Shown here: positions 35,368 to 44,193 of the stretch, piece after piece
How the letters are laid out: each line of letters begins with the position of its first letter
Numbering within the stretch: the stretch's first letter is position 1
Origin: Mucilaginibacter defluvii
GTDB lineage: Bacteria > Bacteroidota > Bacteroidia > Sphingobacteriales > Sphingobacteriaceae
DNA: 64,000 nucleotides
NCBI RefSeq assembly: GCF_039543225.1
Contig: NZ_BAABJI010000001.1
Coordinates: 1,329,193 to 1,393,192, forward strand
Reading direction: 5' to 3'
Made by a program: the position numbers and the translations under genes
The notes under the pieces: generated by a model
What the model saw: the letters and a program-made list of their open reading frames with translations, nothing else
Database searches by the model: none
What the model was told of the DNA's origin: nothing

Positions 35368-35760
35368 TCAGATCAGTAATGTCCTGATGCGGAGATAGCG
35401 CGGCACCGGATCATCAGGGTAAATAAGATCAGGGTACCTTCGCACCTTAGGCACTATAGGTGCGGTGCGGATCTGCCAGGAGGTAACCGGCGAACTGACG
35501 ACGGCCGCCAGACCAGCGTTGTCGGCCAATACCGGCCTGAGCACTTCCTGACAACTCAGATAGGTGCAAGCCCGATCAGTAGCCGGCTCATTTTCGGGGT
35601 CACTGACCGAACGGTCCAACGCCTTTGCGCTTTCCTTAATTGACCCTGTCCCGACAAGTTTATAAAGAAAGAAGGTGCCGTAGTCCACATTACAGACCAG
35701 CGAACCCGTGATCAGACACAGGTAAAAGGCGGCAAGCATGGTGGCGGCAGTTCGTTTCAT
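35368..35760 (-). CDS. Hypothetical exported 130-aa protein
   Basis: N-terminal signal-like helix (MKRTAATMLAAFYLCLITGS) ending near SLVC; a lipoprotein attachment at Cys 22 is possible. Then a hydrophilic part containing a CTYLSC pair and a Pro-rich C-terminus (PKVRRYPDLIYPDDPVPRYL). No family recognised. It lies between the His-rich and membrane-protein genes in the same direction. Confidence 0.5.
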   Translation of the reverse strand: MKRTAATMLAAFYLCLITGSLVCNVDYGTFFLYKLVGTGSIKESAKALDRSVSDPENEPATDRACTYLSCQEVLRPVLADNAGLAAVVSSPVTSWQIRTAPIVPKVRRYPDLIYPDDPVPRYLRIRTLLI

Positions 35761-35826
35761 ATTCAGATCGCTCCAATTTAACTACAAGGAAACGATCGGA
35801 TAGTTTGAATAAACTGTTAGGATATT

Positions 35827-36069
35827 TTATTTCCCGCTATGCCGCTGGTCGACCTTTTTAAAATGGCGATCCGCATCCCTGGCGGCTGTCAGGGTACGCA
35901 GCACAAGCAGTAACATCAGGAGCAGACCAAAGAGCACCTGTAATATACCCAGCCCGGTGATCCTGAATCTTCTTTTCTTTTTCGCATTGCGCGTTGCCCC
36001 CGGGACATTTCCCTGCCTGATCCGTCCGCTCTTCTTTTTAATTCGTTTATTGTTTCTGCTTACTGGCAT
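35827..36069 (-). CDS. Small basic single-pass membrane protein
   Basis: 80 aa. A very basic N-terminus (NNKRIKKKSGRIRQGNV, RNAKKKRRFR) is followed by one helix (GLGILQVLFGLLLMLLLVL) and a basic tail. Layout resembles the 61-aa protein encoded at 17533-17718 (basic N-terminus, one helix), although the sequences do not clearly align. Unknown function. Confidence 0.55.
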   Translation of the reverse strand: MPVSRNNKRIKKKSGRIRQGNVPGATRNAKKKRRFRITGLGILQVLFGLLLMLLLVLRTLTAARDADRHFKKVDQRHSGK

Positions 36070-36105
36070 TTTGTTGACATCTTTGATGGTTATCGATCAG
36101 CCGTG

Positions 36106-36480
36106 TTACTTGAAAAAAAGTTCTACGGCCGGTTTGAAATGGGGATCGCGATGCCGCTGCATGACGACGTATTGGTTCAGCGCGTAGGCGGTGAACCGGG
36201 CGGTACAGCCATCGAAGAGCTCATCGGCGAATACCTTTCCTTTCTGATATAACTTCTCCGGGTAGCGCGCCATTTTGGCCTGCACATCCGCAGCCAGCTC
36301 GAACCAGAGTTCGGCACTGACATGCGGGTCGTTCCAGTTGGCGATCAAACTTTCCTGTTCGTTGAGCACGGTCTCGGTCAATTCATTCAGGTAGCCCAGG
36401 AACTCCGGGATCTCTGTCCGCAGCAGCCGGTGCAACAGTCTTGCTTTCTGGACGTTCGTCATTAACGCTAATGTTTTCAT
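36106..36480 (-). CDS. Hypothetical 124-aa helical protein
   Basis: Soluble helical protein (MKTLALMTNVQKARLLHRLL, then EIPEFLGYLNELTETVLNEQ). No signal peptide and no motif I recognise. It is followed after 36 bases by the small basic membrane protein gene and preceded by the DUF1345 gene, all in one direction. It has a general resemblance in size and helical makeup to the 107-aa protein encoded at 6160-6483, but not enough sequence likeness to call them related. Confidence 0.6.
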   Translation of the reverse strand: MKTLALMTNVQKARLLHRLLRTEIPEFLGYLNELTETVLNEQESLIANWNDPHVSAELWFELAADVQAKMARYPEKLYQKGKVFADELFDGCTARFTAYALNQYVVMQRHRDPHFKPAVELFFK

Positions 36481-36506
36481 TGCCTTTCGTTCATCTTGAC
36501 CGTTGT

Positions 36507-37190
36507 TTATTGCTGGGCGATGCCCGATACCATATTAATGCTGAGCGCCACGATGACCGTGTTGAACGCGAAAGAGAGCAGTCCGTGCAGCAATACGACC
36601 CGCCGGATCTTTTTGGAAGTGATGGCCACATCGGAAACCTGAAAGGTCGTACCGATCACAAAAGAGAAATAGGTAAAATCGAAATAATCAGGGGCTTCTT
36701 CCTCTGGAAATACCAGCCCGCCGGTCGTATCCCGATGTTGGCGGCTGCCTGAATAATAGAGGTGCGCGTACCGGAAAACAAAGTTGGTATGGATCAGCAG
36801 CCAGGCACCGAATACCGAAGCGATGGCCAGCAGGATGTGACCCGTCAGGCCATCTTTGCCAAAACCTTTGATCGAGCTCATCAGGATCGCCAGTGCAAGG
36901 AAACATACACTGGTCGCGACCAGCATAAATACGGAGATGACCGCGCGGCCGGTGTCCTGTTTCCGTGCGGTCTCCCGGATCTGGTCCGCACTGCAGGCTG
37001 TAATGGTCAGCCAGCTGAACAAAAGATGCGTTGAGCAGAACCCCAGCCAGGTAAGCATCCAGTGCGCGGATGGTACAAAGTTGTTCATCGTCGTCAGGAA
37101 CAAGATGATAGAAACGACGATGGATATATATAGCCGGGCCCGGCTGTCCAGGCCCAGGAGCTTTTTCGGCAGGTCAATAATGAATTTCAT
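36507..37190 (-). CDS. DUF1345 family membrane protein
   Basis: 227 aa from MKFIIDLPKKLLGLDSRARL; the longer reading adds unlikely Pro/Ser-rich residues. Five helices are visible. Family sequence includes the amphipathic start, the region AHWMLTWLGFCSTHLLFSWL, LIHTNFVFRYAHLYYS, and FPEEEAPDYFDFTYFSFVIG with TFQVSDVAITSKKIRRVVLL. Length and motifs agree with DUF1345, whose function is unknown. Confidence 0.85.
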   Translation of the reverse strand: MKFIIDLPKKLLGLDSRARLYISIVVSIILFLTTMNNFVPSAHWMLTWLGFCSTHLLFSWLTITACSADQIRETARKQDTGRAVISVFMLVATSVCFLALAILMSSIKGFGKDGLTGHILLAIASVFGAWLLIHTNFVFRYAHLYYSGSRQHRDTTGGLVFPEEEAPDYFDFTYFSFVIGTTFQVSDVAITSKKIRRVVLLHGLLSFAFNTVIVALSINMVSGIAQQ

Positions 37191-37224
37191 GATCAAATAG
37201 TTAAAGCTTGTCGGGAATTGGAGA

Positions 37225-38025
37225 TCAGAATGTGGCGGTGAACAGGATACCGGGAGTGCCATACCGAAAGGATGGCAGCAGCAGGGCCTTGTTCTTCCCT
37301 TCCTTAGCCCGGAACAATTTCTTGCGGATAGCCGGATAGATGTAATAGGCGGTTTTGGTGGCGATGATGCCGAAACCCGCGCCTGCAATGATGTCGCTGA
37401 ACCAGTGCTTGTCATTATAAATGCGCATGACAGCGGTGGTCGTGGCAAAGGAATAAGCCATCACGCCATACCAGGGCGATCGCCCGGAAAATTCCTGGGC
37501 CATAAATTCCGCGGAGGTAAAAGCATTACCGGCATGTCCGGATGGCCAGGAGTACCGGTTGGAGCCGTCCGGCCGGAGCCGCCCCGTCGCGGCTTTGAGC
37601 CCGGCTGTTGCAGCGTAAAAGATCGCTTCTGACATGACCAGTAATATGGTCCGGTCAATGAAGGTGTTCTTGCCCTGTACACCGGCGAAATTGAGCGCAT
37701 AGACACCCACGGTCGGGGCGAATTGCAGGTAATTATCTATGGTAGACCGGAAATTCGGATAATGCTGTGTCATCTCATTATGGATGCTGTGGTCCACCTG
37801 CCGGATGGGCGGCAAGGCAAAGGACAAAGCACCATAACTGATAAAGGCCGCCGGTACGATAAAGGCCCTGAACTTGCTTTTTAAAGGTTTTACACTATCG
37901 GGCAGGACGGTGAGGCTACGGGCGGTATCGATCTTTGCGGTATCCGGCCGTACCTGTGCGGACGCGATGCCAAAGGGCAGCGACAGGAAAAGGATGCAGG
38001 ACATCCCACGAATTATCAAATTCAT
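37225..38025 (-). CDS. PAP2-family membrane phosphatase
   Basis: 266 aa. Signal peptide ending near GIASA. All three PAP2 motifs are present: KAATGRLRP (K-x6-RP), WPSGHAGNAF (PSGH) and RIYNDKHWFSDIIAG (R-x5-H-x3-D). The acid-phosphatase fold would act on lipid phosphates such as undecaprenyl diphosphate or phosphatidic acid, with the active site in the periplasm. The C-terminus is basic. It lies upstream of the DUF1345 gene on the same strand, 34 bases away. Confidence 0.9.
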   Translation of the reverse strand: MNLIIRGMSCILFLSLPFGIASAQVRPDTAKIDTARSLTVLPDSVKPLKSKFRAFIVPAAFISYGALSFALPPIRQVDHSIHNEMTQHYPNFRSTIDNYLQFAPTVGVYALNFAGVQGKNTFIDRTILLVMSEAIFYAATAGLKAATGRLRPDGSNRYSWPSGHAGNAFTSAEFMAQEFSGRSPWYGVMAYSFATTTAVMRIYNDKHWFSDIIAGAGFGIIATKTAYYIYPAIRKKLFRAKEGKNKALLLPSFRYGTPGILFTATF

Positions 38026-38086
38026 TAAAAATGGTTTTTAGGATAAAAACTGAACGATTCATACAAGTTGGGGCTGTATGCTGCGA

Positions 38087-38506
38087 TCAGATCCTAAAAA
38101 CCCTCATTTCTAAGTAATGCCAGAAATACAGGAAAGGCCAAATGCGGTCCTGATAACGCAACGCTCCATATTTTTCTGATAAAGGTTTGAAGCGGCTGAA
38201 AAGCCAGTGAAAGCTGGCGATACCTGTGATCGGTCTGCTGATCTGGTCCGTTAGTGTGCGTACCTCCCTGTGCTCGGCTGAACGGTGTTTTTTTCCTGTT
38301 GAAGGATCGTGCATCCGGTCATTGCAGGCAGTCTTTGCATGTTCCCGCCCGGGCTTCGTCGGCATTTGATGCCCGAAGGTCTCACAAACAACGCGCATGC
38401 CGCTGGTAAAGGCGCAGCCCAGGTCACCAGCCGTGACCAGCAGGTAAAGTAACCCGGCCGCGATCGCGAGCACGGGTCTCATTTCAAGGTCGCCTTTCTT
38501 CCACAT
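38087..38506 (-). CDS. Hypothetical 139-aa protein with N-terminal membrane segment
   Basis: One hydrophobic segment (VLAIAAGLLYLLVTAGDLG), three Cys and a His/Lys-rich middle (GREHAKTACNDRMHDPSTGK, KKHRSAEHRE). An alternative start is MRPVLAIAAG, eight codons on. No family recognised. The gene stands between PAP2 and bestrophin genes in the same direction. The plus-strand frame over its first part is not convincing. Confidence 0.45.
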   Translation of the reverse strand: MWKKGDLEMRPVLAIAAGLLYLLVTAGDLGCAFTSGMRVVCETFGHQMPTKPGREHAKTACNDRMHDPSTGKKHRSAEHREVRTLTDQISRPITGIASFHWLFSRFKPLSEKYGALRYQDRIWPFLYFWHYLEMRVFRI

Positions 38507-38528
38507 CAGCTATACGTCGTTTTAGCGG

Positions 38529-39419
38529 TCACAGGATATAATAGATCGCTGGTTGTTCCGGTTTGGGTGTTACGACATCGCCGTCGACCATCTCCCGGAT
38601 ATTGCTTTCGATGGTCCGGCTCAGGGTCGTGGTCGGCGTGTCGGTCGGCCTGTTCTCGAAAGGGTCCTGCATCAGGATCGAGGTCTTCTCGATACAGATG
38701 AAGAGGGCCGGGATCATGAAGGTCAGCATGATCTCCACCAGTTTTGACTTATCCTCCAGTCCAAATGGCAGCAGGCTCATCAATACATAGATGAGGAAGT
38801 GGATCATCACGCTGTAAGACCTGGGAAAGACCGTGTTCTTGATACGTTCGCATTTACCCATTGCATCGCATAGGCGGGTGATGGTGCTGTCGATCTGAAC
38901 CTGCTTGTTGGCATCCAGTTCAAACTCCGCTGCCGCTTTGGCGAGGGTACGGCTGTGCTGGCTCAGCAAGTGGTTGGGCAGGTTCAGCGTACTGATCGCA
39001 TGCTTATCCATGTAGTCTTTGACCGTCCCGGTCCAGGGCTGTTTGCGAAGGCCTTGCGAAAGGGCGTGGCACCAGAGGATCTGCTGTTCGGCGAACTGCC
39101 TGATGTAGCCGAGCCCCGCGGCGTTCTCCGGCAGGAACAGCTGGACTTGCCGGATGAGGGTCCGGCTATCGTTCACGATAGCACCCCAGACGGTTCTGGC
39201 TTCCCACCAGCGCTCATAGGACTGGGAGGTCCGGAAAGCCAGCAATAAAGATAGTAAGGTGCCTATAAATGCCGACACGGCCAGCGGGATCGTGATCGAC
39301 TTGAAGATCCAGAAATGATCAAAAGTACCGGCGAGCACCGCATATACGGCGATGGCCACCAGATCGTACTTGATCAGGTTCAGAAAATAAAAAACAGATA
39401 GTCTCTTGTTCAGTAGCAT
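38529..39419 (-). CDS. Bestrophin-family (RFP-TM/UPF0187) ion channel protein
   Basis: 296 aa from MLLNKRLSVFYFLNLIKYDL; a start 14 codons earlier is possible. Four helices. Conserved segments: LAFRTSQSYERWWEARTVWG, the neck-region SRTLIRQ, PRSYSVMIHFLIYVLMSLL and DPFENRPTDTPTTTLSRTIE. Bacterial homologues are pentameric channels; ion selectivity is not evident here (bacterial ones include cation-selective channels). A role in envelope ion balance is inferred. The plus-strand frames over it are shadows. Confidence 0.9.
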   Translation of the reverse strand: MLLNKRLSVFYFLNLIKYDLVAIAVYAVLAGTFDHFWIFKSITIPLAVSAFIGTLLSLLLAFRTSQSYERWWEARTVWGAIVNDSRTLIRQVQLFLPENAAGLGYIRQFAEQQILWCHALSQGLRKQPWTGTVKDYMDKHAISTLNLPNHLLSQHSRTLAKAAAEFELDANKQVQIDSTITRLCDAMGKCERIKNTVFPRSYSVMIHFLIYVLMSLLPFGLEDKSKLVEIMLTFMIPALFICIEKTSILMQDPFENRPTDTPTTTLSRTIESNIREMVDGDVVTPKPEQPAIYYIL

Positions 39420-39504
39420 AAACGCTTTCTTTTTATGAATGGGATAACTGAAAATAGTCATATATCAAATGTAACAGGCCTTCTTGCAACTGTTAGCCGG
39501 TGTG

Positions 39505-40539
39505 TCACAGGTCCGGCCGGAGCCGCAGCAGCGTTCTTCTGCCAAGATCATAGGTGATCCGGAATGCTTGCTGGTTGCTGCCTGCACCCTGTGGGCTTTG
39601 GTGAAAACTAAAAATGAACTGTCCTTTGATGCCCCGGAACAAGAACGGCGTAAAGATCACATCCAGCCGGTTATAGAAACGCTGTGAAAAATACCGGTCA
39701 CCATGGATCAGGTTATGTCCTTCTCCCTGGTAGAATTCATCGAACAAGGCGAACCGTCTGTAGGCAAGATAAGCGCTGGCAACAAAGCCTTTGGGTGTCC
39801 GCCAGCCGCCAAGTCCACGGGTCCGTTCGAACGAGAACATACCGCCCGCTTCCAGGCTCAGGGAGTCGAGGAAATGTTGTTTTCGAGAAAGATCAAGACC
39901 TATCCTGAACTGGGCTGCACCATTATCTGACAACCGGTCGTCAGGTCTCAGCACGGCGGCCCCGGCATCATGGAACATATAGACGAAATATTTACCGAAG
40001 ATCACTCCATCGTCGCCGGGCGCGAGACCGCCGGAACTGCCGAACAGGAACTGTTCGCGGTCTGTGGCGGTCTGACGGCTCATCCAGTCGATAAATACCG
40101 TAGTAGTGAAACGCCCGTGCTGATAACGGGCGAGCAGGCCTTCGACATTCGGCCGGAAGTAACGCAACGTGTCATTGAGCAATGCCCTGGGAAAATCGCT
40201 GACCAGACCTTCGCGCGGAAAAGCGCCGGCGTTGAACTGCCAGCGCTGACCGGTATACTGATAGTACATGACCGGATCGATCTTCCCGAAGAAGGGCCGG
40301 GCACCAAACTCATGCAAACCATTCAGGCCGGCAACAAAACGGTTGTTGCTGTCCAGATGCAGACCAAGGTCGAACGCGAAACGGGTGCCGGAATAAGTCC
40401 TCGAGCGGTTCGCATAACCTTTATATTCCCGGTTATCAAAAAAGCCCAGGGCGTTGAAGCCTAAATCCAGGGCCTGTGCGCTGGCGAGCTGGGACGAACA
40501 CAGCCCGAGAAACAATAACAATGCGGATCTATACGACAT
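39505..40539 (-). CDS. Outer membrane beta-barrel protein, unassigned
   Basis: 344 aa with signal peptide ending LASA/QA. The remaining sequence has alternating amphipathic strands with many aromatic residues (FIFSFHQSPQGAGSN, RRTLLRLRPDL end) typical of a barrel of about 12-16 strands. No family is recognised. It is transcribed in the same direction as the bestrophin gene, 85 bases upstream of it. A porin role is likely. Confidence 0.7.
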   Translation of the reverse strand: MSYRSALLLFLGLCSSQLASAQALDLGFNALGFFDNREYKGYANRSRTYSGTRFAFDLGLHLDSNNRFVAGLNGLHEFGARPFFGKIDPVMYYQYTGQRWQFNAGAFPREGLVSDFPRALLNDTLRYFRPNVEGLLARYQHGRFTTTVFIDWMSRQTATDREQFLFGSSGGLAPGDDGVIFGKYFVYMFHDAGAAVLRPDDRLSDNGAAQFRIGLDLSRKQHFLDSLSLEAGGMFSFERTRGLGGWRTPKGFVASAYLAYRRFALFDEFYQGEGHNLIHGDRYFSQRFYNRLDVIFTPFLFRGIKGQFIFSFHQSPQGAGSNQQAFRITYDLGRRTLLRLRPDL

Positions 40540-40676
40540 ATCGGCCGTTTAATCGTAAAAAAATAGCAAGATTTGACAGTCAGGGTGACGGGGACGTAAG
40601 CGAAAGCACATGATCGGCCGTTGAGGCCGTGATCAACCACGTGGAGGCCAGCATCTACGGGCCGTTAAGATCAAAT

Positions 40677-40997
40677 TTACGCCCGCTCGTTGAGCTTAGG
40701 CGGTTGCCAGACATTGATCGCACGGTGAACAGGGACTTCCATCACCGCTGCATAATATACCCGTGAAGCCCGGGTTAATTGGGGAAGGGACATTGTTCGG
40801 AACTGGATGAGGGAAAAGATACAGCAGCAATTGCAACCGCATGAGGGCGGGCACTGGTCCTGGTGCTGGGTCTTTTTGTCTTTTTGCAGCGAAGCCATGG
40901 CAGAAACCGCCGGCGTTTGAACCGGGATACCGTCATTGCAGATCTCCAGGTCCAGGACCAGGAAAAAAGCCGCCAGCAGAAAACACAGATATCTCAT
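40677..40997 (-). CDS. DUF6660-like small Cys-rich exported protein (second copy)
   Basis: 106 aa starting MRYLCFLLAAFFLVLDLEIC, with QDQCPPSCGCNCCCIFSLIQ and an ending INVWQPPKLNERA. Aligns end to end with the first-gene protein at 17141-17455: LDLEIC/MDLEPC, QDQCPP and WQPPKL are shared. It lies upstream of the barrel-protein gene, as the other copy lies ahead of the efflux operon. A longer reading from 41072 has no signal peptide. Cysteine cluster suggests metal binding; no direct evidence. Confidence 0.7.
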   Translation of the reverse strand: MRYLCFLLAAFFLVLDLEICNDGIPVQTPAVSAMASLQKDKKTQHQDQCPPSCGCNCCCIFSLIQFRTMSLPQLTRASRVYYAAVMEVPVHRAINVWQPPKLNERA

Positions 40998-41295
40998 TAT
41001 CATTACCTGAGGCGAATTTAGTAAAGATTTTCGGATCCTGTCTGAACAAAAGACAGTTCCCCGGGAGCGCATGGTTTGAATATAGCCTGTAGGTTTAAAA
41101 TATCTGTTGGTCTTTTCCTCGTTCCCAACTCATATCCCTCGGACGATGAGGGAAAATGGATCGATCCCTTAGTTGAACCAGTATAACAAACCGATCGCCC
41201 CACATGGATCGGGCGGCCATTTGATCTGTTCGGTATCATGGGTCTGCCAAAACTTAAGCGTCATTCAGCCAGGTTCAGTGTCGTTTTGACCGGCA

Positions 41296-42522
41296 TCAAA
41301 AATAACTGGAGAGACCGATCTGAAACCCGCCTGTCTTCGCTGGCGGATTCCCCAACAGGTCGGTCTGCCTGACGATCTTATAATTGATCCTGAACACGGT
41401 CTGCGCCCCCGGACGCCAGCTCAACCCGGGTGTCAAACCCCAGAGCTGATCGCCAATGCGGTCGCCGGTCTCCCGGAACCGGCCGGTATTCCAGTCCACA
41501 TATTCTGCCCGCAAGGCTAGGTTAATGACCGAGCGTGGCATGCCGGCGACCGTTCCGCGATAGACCGGCCTTACCAGATCGATGAAGCCACCTTGCTGAC
41601 GACGGCCGTATTGCTGGGTATAGGTCTCTGCTACATCGACCAGGACCCAGGCCCACTCGGTAGTGATATACGTGTCCAATGGGCGGATATGTGTATTCAT
41701 ATCTACCGCGAATACATCCACACGACGCTTCTTGTCCAGCGGCAGGCCGTCCTCCCGGAACTTGTTATAAACCCCGCCCATATAAGAGAGGCCGATCTCA
41801 GCAAGGCCTTGCTTTTTGATCGCCGTTTTCAGCGTGATGAGCGGAACACCATTATAACTTTCCTCGAACCTGTTGGGATCCAGTTTGGCGGCAGGCAGGG
41901 AGGTCCGCCCGGACTGGTTATTGATGATCCGGTCATTGAAACCATTGGTCAGATACGCTTCATAAGCGAGTACCCAGTCCCGCCGGAAGGCTTTGCCATA
42001 GATACCGAAACCGGCATTGCTCCAGGTGGCCGGCAGCATTTCGGTGGCCGATACGGGCCGGTCAACGAACTCCCATTTCGGGCCATCGTGGTTCTGGTTA
42101 AATGCCCCGATCGGGTTCAGTACGATGCCGCCGCGTAAGTTCAATAAGGGATGCAGTTCCAGGTCCACGGCTGCGAACTCGATACCGATCTCCTTTGCGC
42201 CGTCCTCGAACTCGATCTCGGACAGGAACTTGATGCGCTCATAGATCGTGGAAGCGACGAATAAGGTGAACCGCCGCATCTGGAATTGGCTGCCTTCGGT
42301 CACGCCATTGGTGCCCAGGTGCTGGTAATTGGCCTCCGCATAGCCGCCCAGGGTCACCGGCAGTTTCCCGAACGAAAAGAATGGCCGGTCATAGACGGCA
42401 TCCATATTGAGTTTCAGGCTGCTGGTATCCCGAACGGTGCGCCGTATCAGGGCGCTGTCGATCTGGGCGTTCGCCTGGAGAACGGCCAGGCTGACCAGGC
42501 AAATGAGTATCGTTATTCTCAT
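41296..42522 (-). CDS. Phosphate-selective porin O/P-like outer membrane protein
   Basis: 408 aa. Signal peptide ending LQANA. Family-like regions: GYAEANYQHLGTNGVTEGSQ, FQMRRFTLFVASTIYERIKF, LSEIEFEDGAKEIGIEFAAV, NLRGGIVLNPIGAFNQNHD and a C-terminal barrel ending IGLSSYF. The overlap of its start with the stop of the Rieske gene puts it last in a three-gene operon with the di-heme protein. Oprop-type porins of this family in Bacteroidota also carry metal or organic ligands, so substrate is open. Confidence 0.85.
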   Translation of the reverse strand: MRITILICLVSLAVLQANAQIDSALIRRTVRDTSSLKLNMDAVYDRPFFSFGKLPVTLGGYAEANYQHLGTNGVTEGSQFQMRRFTLFVASTIYERIKFLSEIEFEDGAKEIGIEFAAVDLELHPLLNLRGGIVLNPIGAFNQNHDGPKWEFVDRPVSATEMLPATWSNAGFGIYGKAFRRDWVLAYEAYLTNGFNDRIINNQSGRTSLPAAKLDPNRFEESYNGVPLITLKTAIKKQGLAEIGLSYMGGVYNKFREDGLPLDKKRRVDVFAVDMNTHIRPLDTYITTEWAWVLVDVAETYTQQYGRRQQGGFIDLVRPVYRGTVAGMPRSVINLALRAEYVDWNTGRFRETGDRIGDQLWGLTPGLSWRPGAQTVFRINYKIVRQTDLLGNPPAKTGGFQIGLSSYF

Positions 42523-42950
42523 GTGTTGGGTTTTCTGAGGTCAATAAAAAGTTCACTATCGCGGAGGGAGACCGGAAATGTACGCAGGGCCCTTGCCGCC
42601 GGCCCATCCACCACGTTGCCCAAGTGATCGAAGGCACTCCCGTGGGCAGGACAGGTCAATTGGTTCCCGGCCACCTGCAACTCAGCGCCCTGGTGCGAGC
42701 ATTGCATCCATAAGGCCGTAAAGCTATCCGTGCCGTTCCTGAACAGGCAGATCGGGAAACGCAGGCTTTCATGCCTGATCACGACATACCGGACCGTATC
42801 GCCGCCCGACCCGAACCGGGAAAGCGGTAGCGTGATCCCGTCCCTGACCAGCGTACCGGTCACGTAATGGTACGAAGTGCAGCTGCTTGATAAGACCAGG
42901 CCGCTCAGGCAGGCGATACAGCCGCCCTTTAAAAAATCTCTTCTATCCAT
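42519..42950 (-). CDS. Rieske [2Fe-2S] protein with Tat-like signal
   Basis: 143 aa. The start MDRRDFLKGGC has a twin-Arg motif and a hydrophobic stretch, and a lipobox-like SSSC follows near Cys 24. The cluster-binding pattern is complete: C84-S-H86 and C100-P-A-H103, with CxH-x13-CxxH spacing and LTCPAHGSAFDHLGNVV. Small exported Rieske proteins carry electrons in the periplasm. It sits between the di-heme enzyme and the porin, overlapping the latter by 4 bases, so electron transfer to or from the di-heme protein is likely. Confidence 0.92.
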   Translation of the reverse strand: MDRRDFLKGGCIACLSGLVLSSSCTSYHYVTGTLVRDGITLPLSRFGSGGDTVRYVVIRHESLRFPICLFRNGTDSFTALWMQCSHQGAELQVAGNQLTCPAHGSAFDHLGNVVDGPAARALRTFPVSLRDSELFIDLRKPNT

Positions 42951-42951
42951 G

Positions 42952-44136
42952 TTATAGCGATCTTAAGAATTTGAGGATCTTTTGTCGTTCACCGGGGGCT
43001 AATGCCTGGTACCGGCCACGGCTGCCGCCGCCCTCGCCACCGTGAAGCAGGATGGCTTCCTCGATCGACCGGGCCCGCCCGTCGTGCAGCAGGTAATACT
43101 GGCCGCCCTGCGACCCGGGTGCCAGTCCCAGTCCCCACAGCGGTGGCGTCCGCCATTCAGCGGGTTTGGCGCTGCCCTCCGTATAACCGTCGTTCAAACC
43201 GGCACCCATATCATGCAACAACAGGTCGGTGTACGGCGCGAAACTGACGAAAGACAGGGGGGCGATCGGTGAATGACCGGTCTTTAGTTCCGGCCGGTGG
43301 CAGGCACCGCAACCGATGGTCAGGAACAGGGTCTTACCGCCAGCCACATCACCGGCCTGCGGGTCCCGTTGCACGGGCGCACGCAAGGTCTTTAAGTAAA
43401 AAACGACATCGGCGACCGTCTGGCTGGAGATCTCCGGGTCGGTCTCCGCGCCGCTATAGGTATCGCGCGGTTCGAATACGGAAGTGATTCCGATGTCCTC
43501 ATTATAGGCGACGGCGGTCTGGTGCAGCAGGTCATAGGCAGCCGCCTTCTTTCCGAACCGGCCGATCAGCAATCCGTTCTTGACCATTGTACCGGGCCGT
43601 TGTATGACATAAGGCCTGGGGACTATCCAATTCGGCGCGCCGCTGATACCGTCCCCATCCGTATCCTCGGGATCGGACATGGCCAGGATATCCTGGTCCG
43701 TCACGGCATCCAGCAGTCCCAGGCCGGTATTGGCTGGCGGCGTAAAGCGGGAAAAGGCTACGCCTGGCGGGAGCTGCTCGGGAAAGTAACCCTGTAAAGC
43801 GCGGTGTTGCAACTGTGGTCCCCCTGCGTTCAGGTAACTACTGCCACTTTCATCGGTCTGGCCAAAACGGGTCAGCGTAGAGAACGGATGCCCTTTGCCG
43901 TCACCGGCATGGCAACTACCGCAGGAAGTAGAAACGAACAGCGGACCGAGACCTGTCTCTTTGGTAAAAATGTCGTCATTAAAGGCGACATCCCCGCGCA
44001 GGAACTGCGCATGCTGCGGTCCGGTCAGGCCAGCTAACGGGCCGTCCAATACCTCTTCTTCCCCGGGTGCAACGGGCTCAAATTTTGCACAGGCTGTTGT
44101 TAGCAGGATAATTATCCATAGTGCGGTCGATCTCAT
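42952..44136 (-). CDS. Di-heme oxidoreductase (DHOR, COG3488-like) lipoprotein
   Basis: 394 aa. Lipoprotein signal (ALWIIILLTTAC, Cys 16). Two CxxCH heme motifs: SCGSCH (C72-H76) and IGCGACH near residue 275, each followed by cytochrome-like sequence, with MSDPEDTDGDGISGAPN between. The FAPYTDLLLHDMGAGLNDGY and LLHDGRARSIEEAILLHGGE regions are typical of COG3488. Family members are periplasmic cytochrome-type enzymes of unclear substrate, often in iron-regulated operons. First gene of an operon with Rieske and porin genes; the DtxR-like operator at 44152-44193 lies directly upstream. Confidence 0.9.
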   Translation of the reverse strand: MRSTALWIIILLTTACAKFEPVAPGEEEVLDGPLAGLTGPQHAQFLRGDVAFNDDIFTKETGLGPLFVSTSCGSCHAGDGKGHPFSTLTRFGQTDESGSSYLNAGGPQLQHRALQGYFPEQLPPGVAFSRFTPPANTGLGLLDAVTDQDILAMSDPEDTDGDGISGAPNWIVPRPYVIQRPGTMVKNGLLIGRFGKKAAAYDLLHQTAVAYNEDIGITSVFEPRDTYSGAETDPEISSQTVADVVFYLKTLRAPVQRDPQAGDVAGGKTLFLTIGCGACHRPELKTGHSPIAPLSFVSFAPYTDLLLHDMGAGLNDGYTEGSAKPAEWRTPPLWGLGLAPGSQGGQYYLLHDGRARSIEEAILLHGGEGGGSRGRYQALAPGERQKILKFLRSL

Positions 44137-44151
44137 GATTAGATTTTATGC

Positions 44152-44193
44152 CAAATCTAAAAATAAAATTAGACAAGACTAAAAATAAAATTA
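44152..44193 (-). promoter_or_regulatory. Promoter with DtxR/MntR-like operator and 22-base direct repeat
   Basis: TTAGACAAGACTAA (44169-44182; minus-strand TTAGTCTTGTCTAA) has TTAGxC..GxCTAA symmetry resembling DtxR/MntR-family sites. A perfect 15-base direct repeat CTAAAAATAAAATTA (44157-44171 and 44179-44193) has a 22-base period. A minus-strand TAGATTTG -7 box (plus coordinates 44152-44159) lies next to it, 16 bases before the DHOR start. Overlap of operator and promoter fits repression by iron or manganese. This is a motif match, not proof. Confidence 0.5.
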
